Source of the DNA: Uranotaenia lowii
Taxonomy: Eukaryota > Arthropoda > Insecta > Diptera > Culicidae
Direction: 5' to 3'
Assembly: GCF_029784155.1 (NCBI RefSeq)
Contig: NC_073693.1
Coordinates: forward strand, 148,244,843-148,308,842
Length of the DNA: 64,000 nucleotides
Under the pieces are notes generated by a model, which ran no database searches, was not told the origin of the DNA, and saw only the letters and a program-made list of their open reading frames with translations. Every line of letters begins with the position of its first letter. Position 1 is the stretch's first letter. The position numbers and the translations under genes were made by a program. Positions 24,185 to 35,089 of the stretch are shown here, piece by piece.

Positions 24185-24600
24185 AAAAAAAAAAAAAACT
24201 TCAAAGTTTTTTTTTTACATTATTCGGGAAATGACGCTTCCCATTAGTTTTATTTTTATTTCTTCCACTTTTCTGTGTTTTCCTCCTTGCTTTTACTCTA
24301 CATACTAAACATATGTTTTTGCGGTTTTTCTCTTTCTTTTTCTCTGTGTTTCCTTGTAAAAACGTTATTATTCCAATTAATTCTGAACCTTTATACTTCT
24401 ACATTTTTTTAGATTGTTTTTCTTTATACAGTTTCTCGAATATGTGTTTAAACTTTTTTATTTGTATGTATACTTTTCTGTTCTCCTACATACATAGATG
24501 CTTTCCTTTGTATTGTTCCGTTCCATTCTCGATACATCCGGGGTTTGTGTTCTTTTCCAGCTAAAGTGCTTTTTAAACATAGCATTACTAACTCTTTCTA
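24185..24600. other. T-rich stretch, nothing recognised
   Basis: The sequence is pyrimidine-rich on the plus strand, and its open frame (24,313-24,564) is Phe/Ser-rich low complexity. It is not called a gene. Confidence 0.4.
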
Positions 24601-24654
24601 ACTTTATCGACTTTTTTCGGCGAGTTTTAATATAAAAAACCAATTTTTACCAGT

Positions 24655-24703
24655 TGTCCAGACGTTTCGAGCTACTCTGGCTTTCGCTCCTCTTCAGTGG
24701 ACA
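24655..24703 (-). ncRNA. Hammerhead-ribozyme-like motif (left arm)
   Basis: Read on the minus strand: stem I TGTCCA, core CTGAAGA, one extra G, a helix GAGC/GCTC closing a 13-nt loop, core GAAA, CG, TC, then TGGACA pairing with TGTCCA. The core fits CUGANGA..GAAA..UH. The extra nucleotide before helix II and the one-pair helix III are departures from the standard fold. Activity is unproven. Confidence 0.45.
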
Positions 24704-24982
24704 CTAAAATTATATTTTTCTTTAAACATTCAATCTTAATTTTAATTTTTAATTGGAACTTGCAAATTACTGGCCATCGTCTAAACTACTTTGACGTAAA
24801 ACGTATAAAACAACATAAAACAACTGTATCTACAAAACAAATAAGCACAGGTTTAGCGCAACAAAGTCTTGAGATTGGACATTCATTTGATTTTGAAAAC
24901 ACCAAAATTTTGGAAAGAGTCGCTGGATACAACGCCAGGATAACAACCGAAACATTTTATATTAAGTTAAGAGGCGACGATA

Positions 24983-25625
24983 GCCCGATCAGGAGAGCAT
25001 ATCAAAATAATAACTCAAACGTATCTCACCAAGATATTTACATCTTATTCAGTTATAATTAAGTACTCATACATTTCTATTCAAAGGTTCTTCAAACTGA
25101 ATTATATCTTATTCTGATTGACAGGCTTGAATGGGGTTGATCTCATTTTCGGATTGTCCTAAAATAAAATGATTATATCTTATTTTGATATACGTACAAC
25201 TTTTTATGAAACACGAACATCGAAGTCAACGGCCCAAACCGTACTTTAATGAGTTTCGCTCAACAGATTCATAAAATTGAATCGAATTTTTGGGTAACCA
25301 AAAATGGAGCATGGTTTCAGCATATAGTGTGGGTTACTGACATTCCACTAGAAAATTTTCTCGAATCATTCATATCTAGATAAGTTATAATTTTGATAGG
25401 ATTTGTTCTGCCCAATATCAAACTATGCTATCTGAACGAGATATAATCTTGATAGGAGCATATCAAAAACTAATATAATTAAGCTATGATCGTATAGATT
25501 TTTTGATATAATTTGAGATATTTTAACATCCTACGAGTACTGAATTAAAACTCATTTTAGATAGAAAAAAAAAGTATCAAAATATCTCATTTTGATATAA
25601 TTTTGTTTTTCCCTTCTGATCGGGA
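24983..25625. mobile_element. Nested small inverted-repeat element
   Basis: The left end GCCCGATCAGGAGAG and right end CCCTTCTGATCGGGA are imperfect inverted repeats. The interior is rich in words such as TATCTTATTTTGATAT and is non-coding. It lies wholly inside the larger foldback element, so it inserted later or forms part of its interior. Confidence 0.65.
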
Positions 25626-25837
25626 GTATAGTCAGTAGACAAAGGGATTCATTGAATTTTAAAACTGCTTACGACCCTGTCATTGCTAAATTAACACAGA
25701 ACTGACAAACAAATGTAAACAAAAAACAAAACAAACTGTCCAAAATCAAAGTAGTCTAGACGTTGGCCAGTAATTTTCAAGTTCCAATTAAAAATTAAAA
25801 ATAAGATTGAATGTTTGAAGAAAAAATATAATTTTAG

Positions 25838-25886
25838 TGTCCACTGAAGAGGAGCGAAAGCCAGAGTAGCTCGAAACGTCTGGACA
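25838..25886 (+). ncRNA. Hammerhead-ribozyme-like motif (right arm)
   Basis: This is identical, as its reverse complement, to the motif at 24,655-24,703: TGTCCA, CTGAAGA (25,844-25,850), helix GAGC/GCTC (25,852-25,855 with 25,869-25,872), GAAA (25,873-25,876), CGTC, TGGACA. The predicted cleavage position would follow C25,880. Penelope-like elements and retrozymes carry hammerheads with very short helix III, which makes the resemblance worth testing. Confidence 0.45.
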
Positions 25887-25940
25887 ACTGGTAAAAATTG
25901 GTTTTTTATATTAAAACTGGCCGAAAAAAGTCGATAAAAT

Positions 25941-26399
25941 CCAAGAGCAAATATTCGCGGCGATAAATCCAAATTCAACTCTTTCTAAATAACTAAAACA
26001 GTATGTTTAATTAAAGATTTATGAGCGTTTTCAAAACTATCTGAAAACAGATGGTCGATTCAAGAATATAAGCATTTTGTCCATTATGACCATAATAAAA
26101 CCATCATAAAACGAGCTGCACAAAAAAGCCATAATAAAACCGTAATAAAACATCGAAATGCTAGTTAGCTTGATCTGTGTTACTTGGGAAGAGAATCTCT
26201 TTATGATTTTTTATGATTTGAGAATGATCATTTGGAAAATTATATGCTGGATTCTGGATATTTACTTCCGTAGGTGATGAAATTTTGGTTAAATCAGTTG
26301 AAAATGTTCCAATACAAATTTCGAGTCTTAGACAGAATTTGGGATGTAATATCAATGAAGAAACTTTGAATAGTCGACTTGTTCAATTTAAGCAACTAC
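25941..26399. other. Unassigned AT-rich sequence
   Basis: No element ends are seen. At 26,085-26,160 a short block repeats CATAATAAAACC-type words three or four times. Confidence 0.4.
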
Positions 26400-26491
26400 A
26401 GTTTTTTTTTTAAGATTTTAAATAGGCATCAGACTCGAATGGCCTCCTAAGGTTAAGAGGTCTTTAATAAATATTATTATTATTATTATTT
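26400..26491 (+). mobile_element. Probable 3' end of a LINE with ATT-repeat tail
   Basis: CCTCCTAAGGTTAAGAGGTC followed by TTTAATAAATATTATTATT.. resembles the 3' terminus of insect non-LTR elements that end in short A/T repeats. No coding part is attached. This is a weak call based on word order only. Confidence 0.45.
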
Positions 26492-29400
26492 AAAAATAGG
26501 GAGGGAAAAGGGTTTTGAATTTATAAACCAACGGATAATGATTGAAAAGTTATAATATTACCCGGTATTAACCCGGGGCAATTGCCAATTATGCCCCCCT
26601 TTAATTCGGCCTTGCTTTTTTTTTGTTTGATCATTGGGATTTTAACATCTATGGGGTCATTCATCCCTCGTGGCCTTGCAGTACAGTACAGAATCTAAAG
26701 AAGATTCTGTTGATGAATGGAAATTTATCAAATCTTTGTTAGCAATAAATTGTGTTTTAATCAACAATGGTACTGCTATCAGTCTATTTTTGAAACAGAC
26801 TATCTAAATTTAATCCCGAACAGCTGCTGTGAATCAACATTGAGACCGCTTTAAAAATTATTCAATTTGTCCCCCACCTTTTCTCGCTGCTGCTGCTGCT
26901 ACAAAAGAGTTTCTTCGTGAATAGATCACTCGTGTTTCAATCAATGAAACAAGATGAACGATGAAAAGCGCCAACCCTTTGGTTTGACACAATGGGAGAC
27001 ACCGACCCGGATGAAAAGCTATTGAACACCACTAGATGGGTGGGTGTGTTTCGAAATTGAATACTTTTATTTACGAAATCCGTCCCGAATTCTTTCACTC
27101 TCATTCGCTGTTTCTCTTCACCATTCCTCATGGTAGAATCGGTGGTCGACTAGCAACGAGAAAAAAAAACACTGAGGGCTGTGCGTCGAGCCAGTCATCC
27201 CTTGCAAATCTTGTCAATCCAACAACGTGTATCGGTAAGGGGGGGGGGGATTTTTTTCTGTTTCACAAAGCTCTCTCCATCATCGTTGTCATCGGTCGTG
27301 GTCGTCCACGATGCCATGCCGTCTGGGGGATGATAGCACTCAATTGTGAAAGATGAAAAGATTTTTTTTTTGCTTTTGATATATATTTTATTTTTCAAGA
27401 GACCCCACTCGATATTGTACCTACTTTTCATCAAGCGGTGTCGATTGTGTTTTGGATTAGTTGAAAGGATCAAATTTATAACATAATGGAAAGAGGATGT
27501 GGACAGAAGTTCCTCTCAATGATGGCCCTTGTGGTTGTTGTTATTGAACGATGACCCCGTAAACGACGACCACAAACGAGATACACTTTATTTATTTATT
27601 TTAGATCTGACCCGGAAGCAGGTTAAGATGTCAATCAGCCGAAGCTTCTTTAAATCGATTTAAGATTACTTAACCACGAAGACACTGCTTGCATGGGGAA
27701 AGTTTGAAACACTTTGAATAGTTCTGTTATTATTCCGTTACCTGACATTGAAGGCCAGTCCTTTTATTTTAATGAGAAATGAAAAAAAAGCACCAAAGAT
27801 AGAAAATTCTTTGTTTTATCCATTCAACATACATATTTCAGGTCCAAGCGCATTATTTAAACATTATTATCTCTGTTAAATTTAATGTTGATGCAGACAG
27901 ATATTTATACTCGTTGTACTGAATAGTTATTTTTATCAAGTCGGCACTATTTTTATTTTTATATTATTTATGTATGGTCTTTTTGATTCTACCAAAGCTG
28001 AATAAATCACTAGCGTGAATCAGCTTAGCTGTAGTAGCTTCATGGAAGCAGCAGCATCCGGAACAAAATTTTGCAAAATCCCGTCGAGCAGCAAGTCTGT
28101 TTTGTCGGAAGAGAAGCTCAAAAAAAGTATGATAACTGAAAGAAGAAAAAAAACTCCGAGTGCTTGGCTGGTACCGGGGAATTTTTCATTCATCGCCTTT
28201 TTTTTCTCGAAATTGCTTCTTCCAACCGAGTTACCAATAACTGGGGTGTCACACCAACTTTCAATGAGCGATGCCGTTCGCCGGAAAATTGTACTCCGGC
28301 TGGTTGTAGTTTATTCGATTTCCATTCGGAAAACTTTCCCTTCCTCGCTTTTGGCTAGAATCGCCCATCATCCATCTCGCTCGAAGGTCCTTTCATGGAA
28401 TCGGATCAGGAGAATTCGCTGTTTTTCTGCTGCCGAATCGAATTACGACAAAAGTTTGTCTCGAAAGTTCATCTTTCCTGCAAGCAGGCTGTAGGCCACT
28501 ACTGAGAAGTTCAACAAATGCGCAAATTACTATTGGAAGTATGTGTGAAATTTTCAACTAGGAACTGGGAAAGTGGTTTGATTTGTATTGACTTGCAGCC
28601 CCCCTCATCGAAAAAAGCTTCCTACATTTGTAGGATATTTCAAAGCCGATGTTCATGTTGAATGCTGTGGTGTGCTGCTGTTATTGCTTCGAATTGGAAC
28701 AGTTTATGTTACAGTTGTGCTATTTTTGAGCTTCCCGGTTCCGGAAAAAGACAGTGTACGGGAAAATATTTACAGCACAAAGTGCAGAGCGGATGTTTCC
28801 CAAGGGAGTTAACTGAATAGATTGCCTCCTGAATGCTATTCGTTAAAACTATTTTGCTACATATAAACTTATGAATGGTGGTCTTGTGTTTGTAGATTTT
28901 CGGGATGCTGATAGTTGCGCTTCAAGTTACAGTTTACACTTCAGGTGTGAGACCTCGGCTCAATTTTTTTTAATACTATGCAGTTTCCCATTTTCGCTTT
29001 GTTGATAATCAGCTGAATTTTGCCAGTTTATTGAAGTACGTTATAGGTTATAGTTTGTACAAAATTATTATTCAAATAATTATTAAAATAACTTTGAGAT
29101 ATGCAAGCGCATGTGTGAAAAGGATCAGTTTTTCTATCAATTTCCATAATCCTTCTCCAAAACTTGTAAAATTCAACTTAGCTCTGTTAACATACATATT
29201 TTATAAAGTGTGTATAGTGGGTTGAAACAATACTCGAAAAATAAAAAGTAGAAAAGGGTAATGTATTGTTTAATTTTTCGTTCATCCTCCAAATGGCCTT
29301 TTCAGGCCACAATGGATTGTTGATTGAGAAACTCAGTGCGTTTATTAAGCATTCCTTTTCTGAAACTTTCATTGCTGCTTATTTAAAATAATAGTAGATA
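26492..29400. other. Unassigned complex intron island
   Basis: The stretch from about 26,850 to 28,820 is relatively GC-rich and non-repetitive. It includes CTG repeats (about 26,888-26,902) and a G-run at about 27,239-27,249. The longest open frame is 28,015-28,494 (159 codons, plus): Ser/Lys/Arg-rich, with no family recognised and no convincing splice context. I treat the whole as ancestral intron, possibly with regulatory content. Confidence 0.35.
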
Positions 29401-29404
29401 GGCT

Positions 29405-29530
29405 TCATTTTTGAGGATTTTTAACGGCTATCAGTCTCAGATTTTTAAGAAAAAAACGTCTGTTTGTACTTCAACGTTTAGATCCTTATTGGATATTTCT
29501 CAGCGGCTAAAATGTTTTGCTAATTTAGTA
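29405..29530 (-). repeat. Diverged inverted copy of the 31,680 repeat
   Basis: The complement reads TAGCCGCTGAGAAATATCCA, then ATAAGGATC, AAACGTTGAAGTA and ACTGATAGCCG. It follows the same order as 31,681-31,765. Translated open frames of the two copies look alike only because of this. The hammerhead-like core is degraded here. Confidence 0.7.
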
Positions 29531-29885
29531 AAAATCTTCAGGGGAGGCAACCAAAATAAACTCACTGTTGGAAAGCTGCTAAATCAAATCTGCACCATCA
29601 TCAGTTAATATTATACAAGATACAGATATATTACACTCAACATCAGGGCCGTGGGAAAACCGGCCCATGGGGGGTTTGGTGACTTCATATTTTGATTTCT
29701 AACTTTCGAAAATAATTTTCAGAAGTTGAAGTTGAAGTTAAGTAAGTCTATCTTAAGAAGTTTAAAAAAATAGGGGATTTGAAGATTTCTTTTTAAGGAA
29801 AAACTTTTTGTATTTATTTAAATTAGAAATAATTAATTCTTTGTTATCTTATTTTGAGCGCCTCTCGGATATATTCTTATCTAAG
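29531..29885. other. Unassigned AT-rich sequence
   Basis: Nothing is recognised here. Confidence 0.35.
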
Positions 29886-29887
29886 TT

Positions 29888-30085
29888 TATGGCACATCGG
29901 CAAATTGAAAATCTAGTTTAGAGAGCAATTAAGACAGAAATGAAAATTGATAGGTGGAAAGGTCAATGCCCTAGCTCACATTTTCACCATGTATTCGTTT
30001 TTTCTACCCAAAGCGCTCTAGCTTTGACCTTTCCACCTATCAATGTTCATTTGTAGATTTTGAATTTGCCCGTTTGCCATAGAGA
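29888..30085. repeat. Small palindromic element
   Basis: ATTGATAGGTGGAAAGGTCA (about 29,948-29,967) pairs with TGACCTTTCCACCTATCAAT (about 30,026-30,045). The pairing continues weakly outward (ATGGCACATCGGCAAATT against AATTTGCCCGTTTGCCAT), and about 60 bp separate the inner arms. It is non-coding. Confidence 0.8.
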
Positions 30086-31660
30086 TTTTCCCAAAATTTT
30101 AAAATGAAAGTTAAAGATTATTTTGCAGTAGATTTATTTTCTACTTTTGAAAATTCGATTAAAATTAAGATATTTCTTTGAAACTGTGAATAATCTTTAA
30201 TTTAAATTATGTTAAACGAAAAACAAGTAAAATATCTTTTCAGTTGAATTAATCTTAAAAATAAAGTACAAGTTTTTGACTTTAAAGAATTATTAAATTT
30301 GTTTCGTGATGAAAATTCCGTGAAATTTCATAAAAAATAGAATTAAGGTTTCTCAAAAATCTTAATTTTATTTTACATTTGTGATTTCTTTGGTTTGTGT
30401 TTCAAACTGACTCTGATTGAATATAAAATTTGAATCCAGAATCGAAATAATGAAACTGTAGCCGCTTGATATTAAATTCTTAATTAAATTCCCACATTCG
30501 AATGTTAATCTTGATTATAAAACTTAACTTCGAGCTGAATCTGAATTTTTAGTTTTGATTCCGAATCTACTGCCTTTTGAACCTGAGTTCGAAATAAGAA
30601 TTTCGAACCTGAAAACGATTCTTAAATCTTAGTTTCAGATATTAATTCTTACTCATTATGGGCCAAAAATGGTTCAAAACTGCAAATGGATGGGAATTCA
30701 ACCAGAAATCTCACATTTGAATTTCAAATTTTCAGCTTTCAGTGTGAATTCTTTCTTAAGTTATTTATTCGAAATTCAACTTGTTAATCTGATTGAAAAT
30801 TACGAATGATGAAACTGTTTAAGACTTTCCAATTCTGGATCACCATTATGAAACTTATGAATTAATAGTAAAAATTACAAATCATAAAATTGGTTTGTAA
30901 TTTAAAAGATTTTCTTTTCATATTCCGAAACAACGAGTTTCAAATAAAGAAGTTAGAAAGAATTTCAAAACCGAGATTCAAATAAGGATTTTTCCCAATG
31001 ATGATCCGAACTGAAGTTCAGTAACAATAAACTGGATAAAAAATCCGAATTTCAATCACAGACATCCAATTTTAATGTTTATCAGCTGATTGAGAACCAC
31101 AAAATCGGGAATTATTCAAACTAAGCTCCCAGATATTTTTTTTCGCAAGTTTCCGGGCCGTGCAAATCCGGGATATTTTCTTCAATATCCGCCAAAGTCA
31201 AAATTTCTAAATAAAAATCATGAAAAAAAAAACAATTGACCTCTGTATATCGAAATACATCAGTATATTTTATGTAATTTTTAAGGCTTTCAAAAAATAA
31301 TTCACATTAATTTTGATAAAAATTGCTCAAAAAATAAGACTCAAATACATAATGTTAATGACTAATTTTTTTTTAAATTGCAAATAAAGTTATAAAACTC
31401 GGGCAAAATCTGGGCGATTTGGTAAGCGTAGTATTATCGTATAAAAATTTGTTTTTCGTGACTTAATTTCTTTAATCTAGTTAGAAATTGTTTTGAAAAA
31501 CTGAAGTATTTGGATAAGATTTGGCTATAGTTCTGAGTCGAGATTGTTTCTCGTGATTTATTCAAGTCGTTCATCATAATTTGATTAGGAATTTGTAATT
31601 TAGGGTTTAGAGAAAAACATTTTGCTTAACATTTTTGGATCCTCATGGGAGGGGGTTTTG
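30086..31660. other. AT-rich intron, nothing recognised
   Basis: The sequence is rich in GAATT/AATTC-type words without a fixed period. No open frame of note and no clear element boundaries were seen. Confidence 0.35.
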
Positions 31661-31669
31661 ACTCACAAA

Positions 31670-31900
31670 GCAATAAATTTTAGCCCTTGAGGAAGATCCA
31701 ATAAAGATCGAAACGTTAAGGTAAAAAAAACAGTCGTTTTTACTAAAAAATCCGAGTCTGATAACTGTAAAAAACCTTTCAAAAAATCAACCGAAACAGT
31801 CGTTCCATTCAAAAAGAAAATATGTCTCTGATTTTTTTCATCGTTATACAAATTCTTCGGTAGATATATTAGCCACAAAAAAAGTCAAGTCAAGGGCCAA
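31670..31900 (+). repeat. Dispersed repeat with a hammerhead-like core
   Basis: TTGAGGA, an A, GATC, a 7-nt loop, GATC, GAAA, CG and TT occur in order at 31,687-31,716, parallel to the motif in the 24.6-25.9 kb foldback. The first core base differs from the CUGANGA consensus and helix I is weak. The repeat continues through GAGTCTGATAACTGTAAAAA. A diverged inverted copy is at 29,405-29,530. Confidence 0.55.
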
Positions 31901-31935
31901 GAGTTTTTTTTTGTTTTTGATTGAAAAACGGGTTT

Positions 31936-32466
31936 CTAGAGTGCCCCAAATGACCCGACTTTTGAAAATGTTATGCGCTTCAGGCTAAAATTGATGTGCT
32001 TTCGAGAAAAACGCGTTTGAAGTTTCTGCTCTTGCTTTCTTGCAGTATTAGATAGGAGGACATAAAGGCCTATAATTTCTACAGTTTTGCTTCAATTGAC
32101 TTGAAAATTTGACACAACATTCTTGAAATGTTTTACAATAAGAAAATAAAAAAAAATCGTTTTTTTTTTAAAGTGTTAGACCCTACACCCCCCCCCCCCC
32201 CCCCCCCTTAAGAAAAACCGTTTTTGGAAGAAATCGGCCGACGGGAACCAAAGTTATTGATGAAAAACTGGTTTTTCACGTTTCTCCCGAACAAAATGTC
32301 TTAAAATCCCATACAAACTTCAAGCTCGTTGAGCAACCCCATCCCGTGATCCGATCTGGCCCAAATTTGGCATGAGATCTTGTACTAGGATAAGGATCAA
32401 TTTCAGCCTGCAGCGCATAACATTTCCCAGGTTTTGAATTTCCAATACAAATTTGGGGCAGTCTAG
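31936..32466. repeat. Second, diverged copy of the TAGACTGCCCCAAATTTG palindromic family
   Basis: The right arm (about 32,212-32,466) matches the 5,425-5,760 arm in order: AAATCGGCC, TCCCGAACAAAATGT, GTTGAGC, GATCCGATCTGGCCCA. It ends ATACAAATTTGGGGCAGTCT. The left arm is degraded but keeps GTGCCCCAAATGACCC and ATGTTATGCGCTTCAGGCT. A C-homopolymer sits near its centre. Confidence 0.75.
32188..32207. repeat. Run of about 20 consecutive C
   Basis: It is preceded by GTTAGACCCTACA. The same word with a shorter C-run occurs at 441-459. Homopolymer length may be affected by sequencing error. Confidence 0.85.
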
Positions 32467-33140
32467 GATGTACTCTATTTTTGTGAAATTTTATTAAGTA
32501 GGAGAGAGTGAAGCATCGTAAGTTAAAAACAGAAAACGAGAGTCAAAGTTGGCCCAAATCATAATTAATTATCATTTTCCTCCATTTTAACAGACTTAAT
32601 CAACTTCAGAGTTTTTAATTATTTGATCAGGGCCTTTTTATCAAAAAGGTTTGATATTCGGTAGATAGATTGTAAAATTATACATGGCTTATTGTAAACA
32701 TGCTTTTATATCAATTAAGCACTATGATTTTAGAAATTAGACGTTTATTTGTGCGTGTGTACATCTGTATCAGAATTAAATAAATCCATCTTTTGAACGA
32801 AACTCAGCTGTACAAATTTTCCTAATCCTACATGAAAAAATTTGTTGTTTTTTCCCTTTGTTGAAGCATTAAATAAATACAGGAGAAAATTTTTAAATTT
32901 TATTTAGTTACCGTACCATTAAAAATGGGCCAAATTAAGGGAAGCAATCAGTTGCTTCGCGGTGATCGAAAAAATAGATATTCTAAGCAAGATTGCAAAA
33001 TCTCATGAGATTAAGATTTTAATGAGTGAGATTTTCCCTCTTTGGATTTCACTGTGATGTTAATAAATCTCATCATAAGCATCACAAACATTAACTGCCT
33101 TGAATTTTGGCGTTTTCTCATCCTGAGAGCAGAGGTTCCA
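32467..33140. other. Unassigned AT-rich sequence
   Basis: Nothing is recognised here. Confidence 0.35.
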
Positions 33141-33145
33141 GGTGT

Positions 33146-33244
33146 CCTGAAAAATCAGGATTTGTTCTGATTTTTGAAAGATCGTCCTGGTTTTTCAAAC
33201 TGTCCTGATTTGTCTTGATTTGTTTAAAATGGTCTTAAAATGTA
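33146..33244. repeat. Left part of an interrupted repeat rich in TCCTGATTT
   Basis: GTGTCCTGAAAAATCAGGAT and further TCCTGATTTGT words here resemble 35,322-35,395. The two are separated by the 33,245-35,089 element, which probably inserted into this repeat. Confidence 0.5.
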
Positions 33245-35089
33245 CCGTAAACTGGGGGAACTTTGATCAACATAAAATTTTTGCACATAATCATCATTAA
33301 CTAAGTATTAAGTTAAAATATGTTTCCTACGTTTGAAAGCCTTAAATTGAGTTACAAATAAGCATAATTTGATTTTTATTAGAAGATTTTATAAATTATT
33401 TAAAATATAACTTTTAAATCTTAAAATATCTGGTTTTTTGAAGGCTCACTAACAAACATCTCTCCTGATCAAATTTAAGCACTTATGAGCAAATGGATTG
33501 TTTAATGTGAAAGTTCAACTTTTTCCTTGGTTTAGGTTAAATTTAAGTGTTATTTTTATAGTCAATTTATGATAATTTTTAGATATTGAAAAAAAAACGG
33601 TCATTTTCCATGAAAAAGCTCGTGTAGAAATAAAAGGCTAAAACCATATCAAACGGTTAATTTTGAAGAAAAAAGAACAAAGGAACAGTTCGAGGACTTA
33701 GGGAATGGCATGAAGGTAAATTTTTTTTTGTTTTTGAGGTCAAAAAATATTTATAATGTTTATAATTTTTGTTCCTAAATGTATGCAGAAACATTGTCCA
33801 TTTTTCGAATATATTTATTTTGAAAGAAAATGTTGAAAAATTCAATTGAGTCCAAACCAAAAATTACTGTTATCGATGTTTGGAGCCTTCTCTGCTTAAT
33901 GGCATCAAAACAATAAATTTGAAGATGAACGGCCGAATACCGAATATTGACCTTTTCAACTATTCGGCCTAACGAGTTGAGTTTTCAATAAAAATACTTC
34001 TAGTTCTATTGCTATTCCTAATAGAAATCTTATATTTCTGCCATATTAAAGTCTCTCATGTTTTAAGTCGATTATTTCTAACCAGATGTATCAGATCTTT
34101 TTAAGTGAAGGTCTCTTTGATTCTCAAAATGTCACCATTAGTTGAAAGCACATCAGATGACTTGTCGCTTCTAGGACGTATATCACAAAAGAGATTGGAT
34201 TCCAGTGAAATCTGGGACAAAACATGTCAAAACAGGTTAATCTATTTTAAATTGTTTTTTTTTATATCGATTCAGATGAATGTCTAATTTTAGCTAGATG
34301 TCATCAAAAAGTTGCCAAAAAGAACGATGATTTTTTTAACCTTAAGCATACAATACTTTCTACGACACGTATCCACACTGCCGGGTCTGAACGATTTTTT
34401 GAAAAATTTGTAAAAAAGGGAAATTCTGAACACAACTAGGCATTATTCTCAAACATACAAGAGGAGAAAGAAATAAAATTACTTGAAATTTAAAATTTTC
34501 ATTGAATAACAGCATCAGTGTTCAAATCGTATCTAAAGAATAAATTTATTCTAAACAATCGTTTCGTAACAGAAAATTTAAAAATTATAAAAGAGATATT
34601 TGATTTTTTTTTATTTGATTTAGCAATAAATCAGAATAAACACGGGTAAAATCCGGAAAGTTTTAAAAACATGTGGCCATCCCGGTCAGATTCAACTTTT
34701 CTCTAATTCTTTATTTGGTTCATAGGCAAGCCTGGATTTATCAAGAAAAAAATTAAATAAACGATAATCAAAGTATGAAGCAGAAAATTTATGGATACTT
34801 CCAAAATGTTTTACCAAAACCATAAGTTTTGATGGCCGACCGAATATTTGGTACATCTTTAGTAAAAACCATTGTGATCAAAGTTACACCGAAACTTGAA
34901 ATCTGGTTTTGTAACAAACATTTAATTATAACCACCAATGTCGTTTGAATTTACTGCAATCAATGATCATGTTTGATACTCCTCACCTCAGTAAGGGTTT
35001 TAAAGCTTTTAGGTATTACGAAAAAGCAACCTCTTCCACAATATTCAAAAATAAATGAAAAAAGTGATCAAAGTTCCCCCAGTTTACGG
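33245..35089. mobile_element. Terminal-inverted-repeat element of 1.85 kb
   Basis: CCGTAAACTGGGGGAACTTT at the left end and AAAGTTCCCCCAGTTTACGG at the right end are perfect inverted repeats, extended by GATCA to 25 bp. The interior shows only short AT-rich frames. Copies or fragments lie at 6,186 and 8,367. The flanks are GTA on the left and CAC on the right, so no clear duplication is seen. It is non-autonomous. Confidence 0.9.

Larger units (their letters stand above)
24601..25940. mobile_element. Foldback element with about 200-bp arms carrying hammerhead-like motifs
   Basis: The left arm (about 24,603-24,797) and right arm (about 25,738-25,938) are inverted copies, starting TTTATCGACTTTTTTCGGC and ending near AGTAGTTTAGACG/CGTCTAAACTACT. 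Each arm contains the same 49-nt hammerhead-like motif. The two arm-spanning open frames (24,697-25,062 plus; 25,691-25,978 minus) give similar peptides simply because the DNA is mirrored. No transposase or reverse transcriptase is present. A smaller inverted-repeat element at 24,983-25,625 lies inside. Confidence 0.85.

Noticed and set aside
24697..25978. Two similar proteins on opposite strands (shared FNWNL.ITG.RL.YFD)
   Set aside because: They are translations of the two inverted arms of one foldback element.
28015..28494. 159-codon frame as a gene
   Set aside because: No family resemblance, a competing overlapping frame, no visible promoter or splice support; kept only as a note in an unassigned island.
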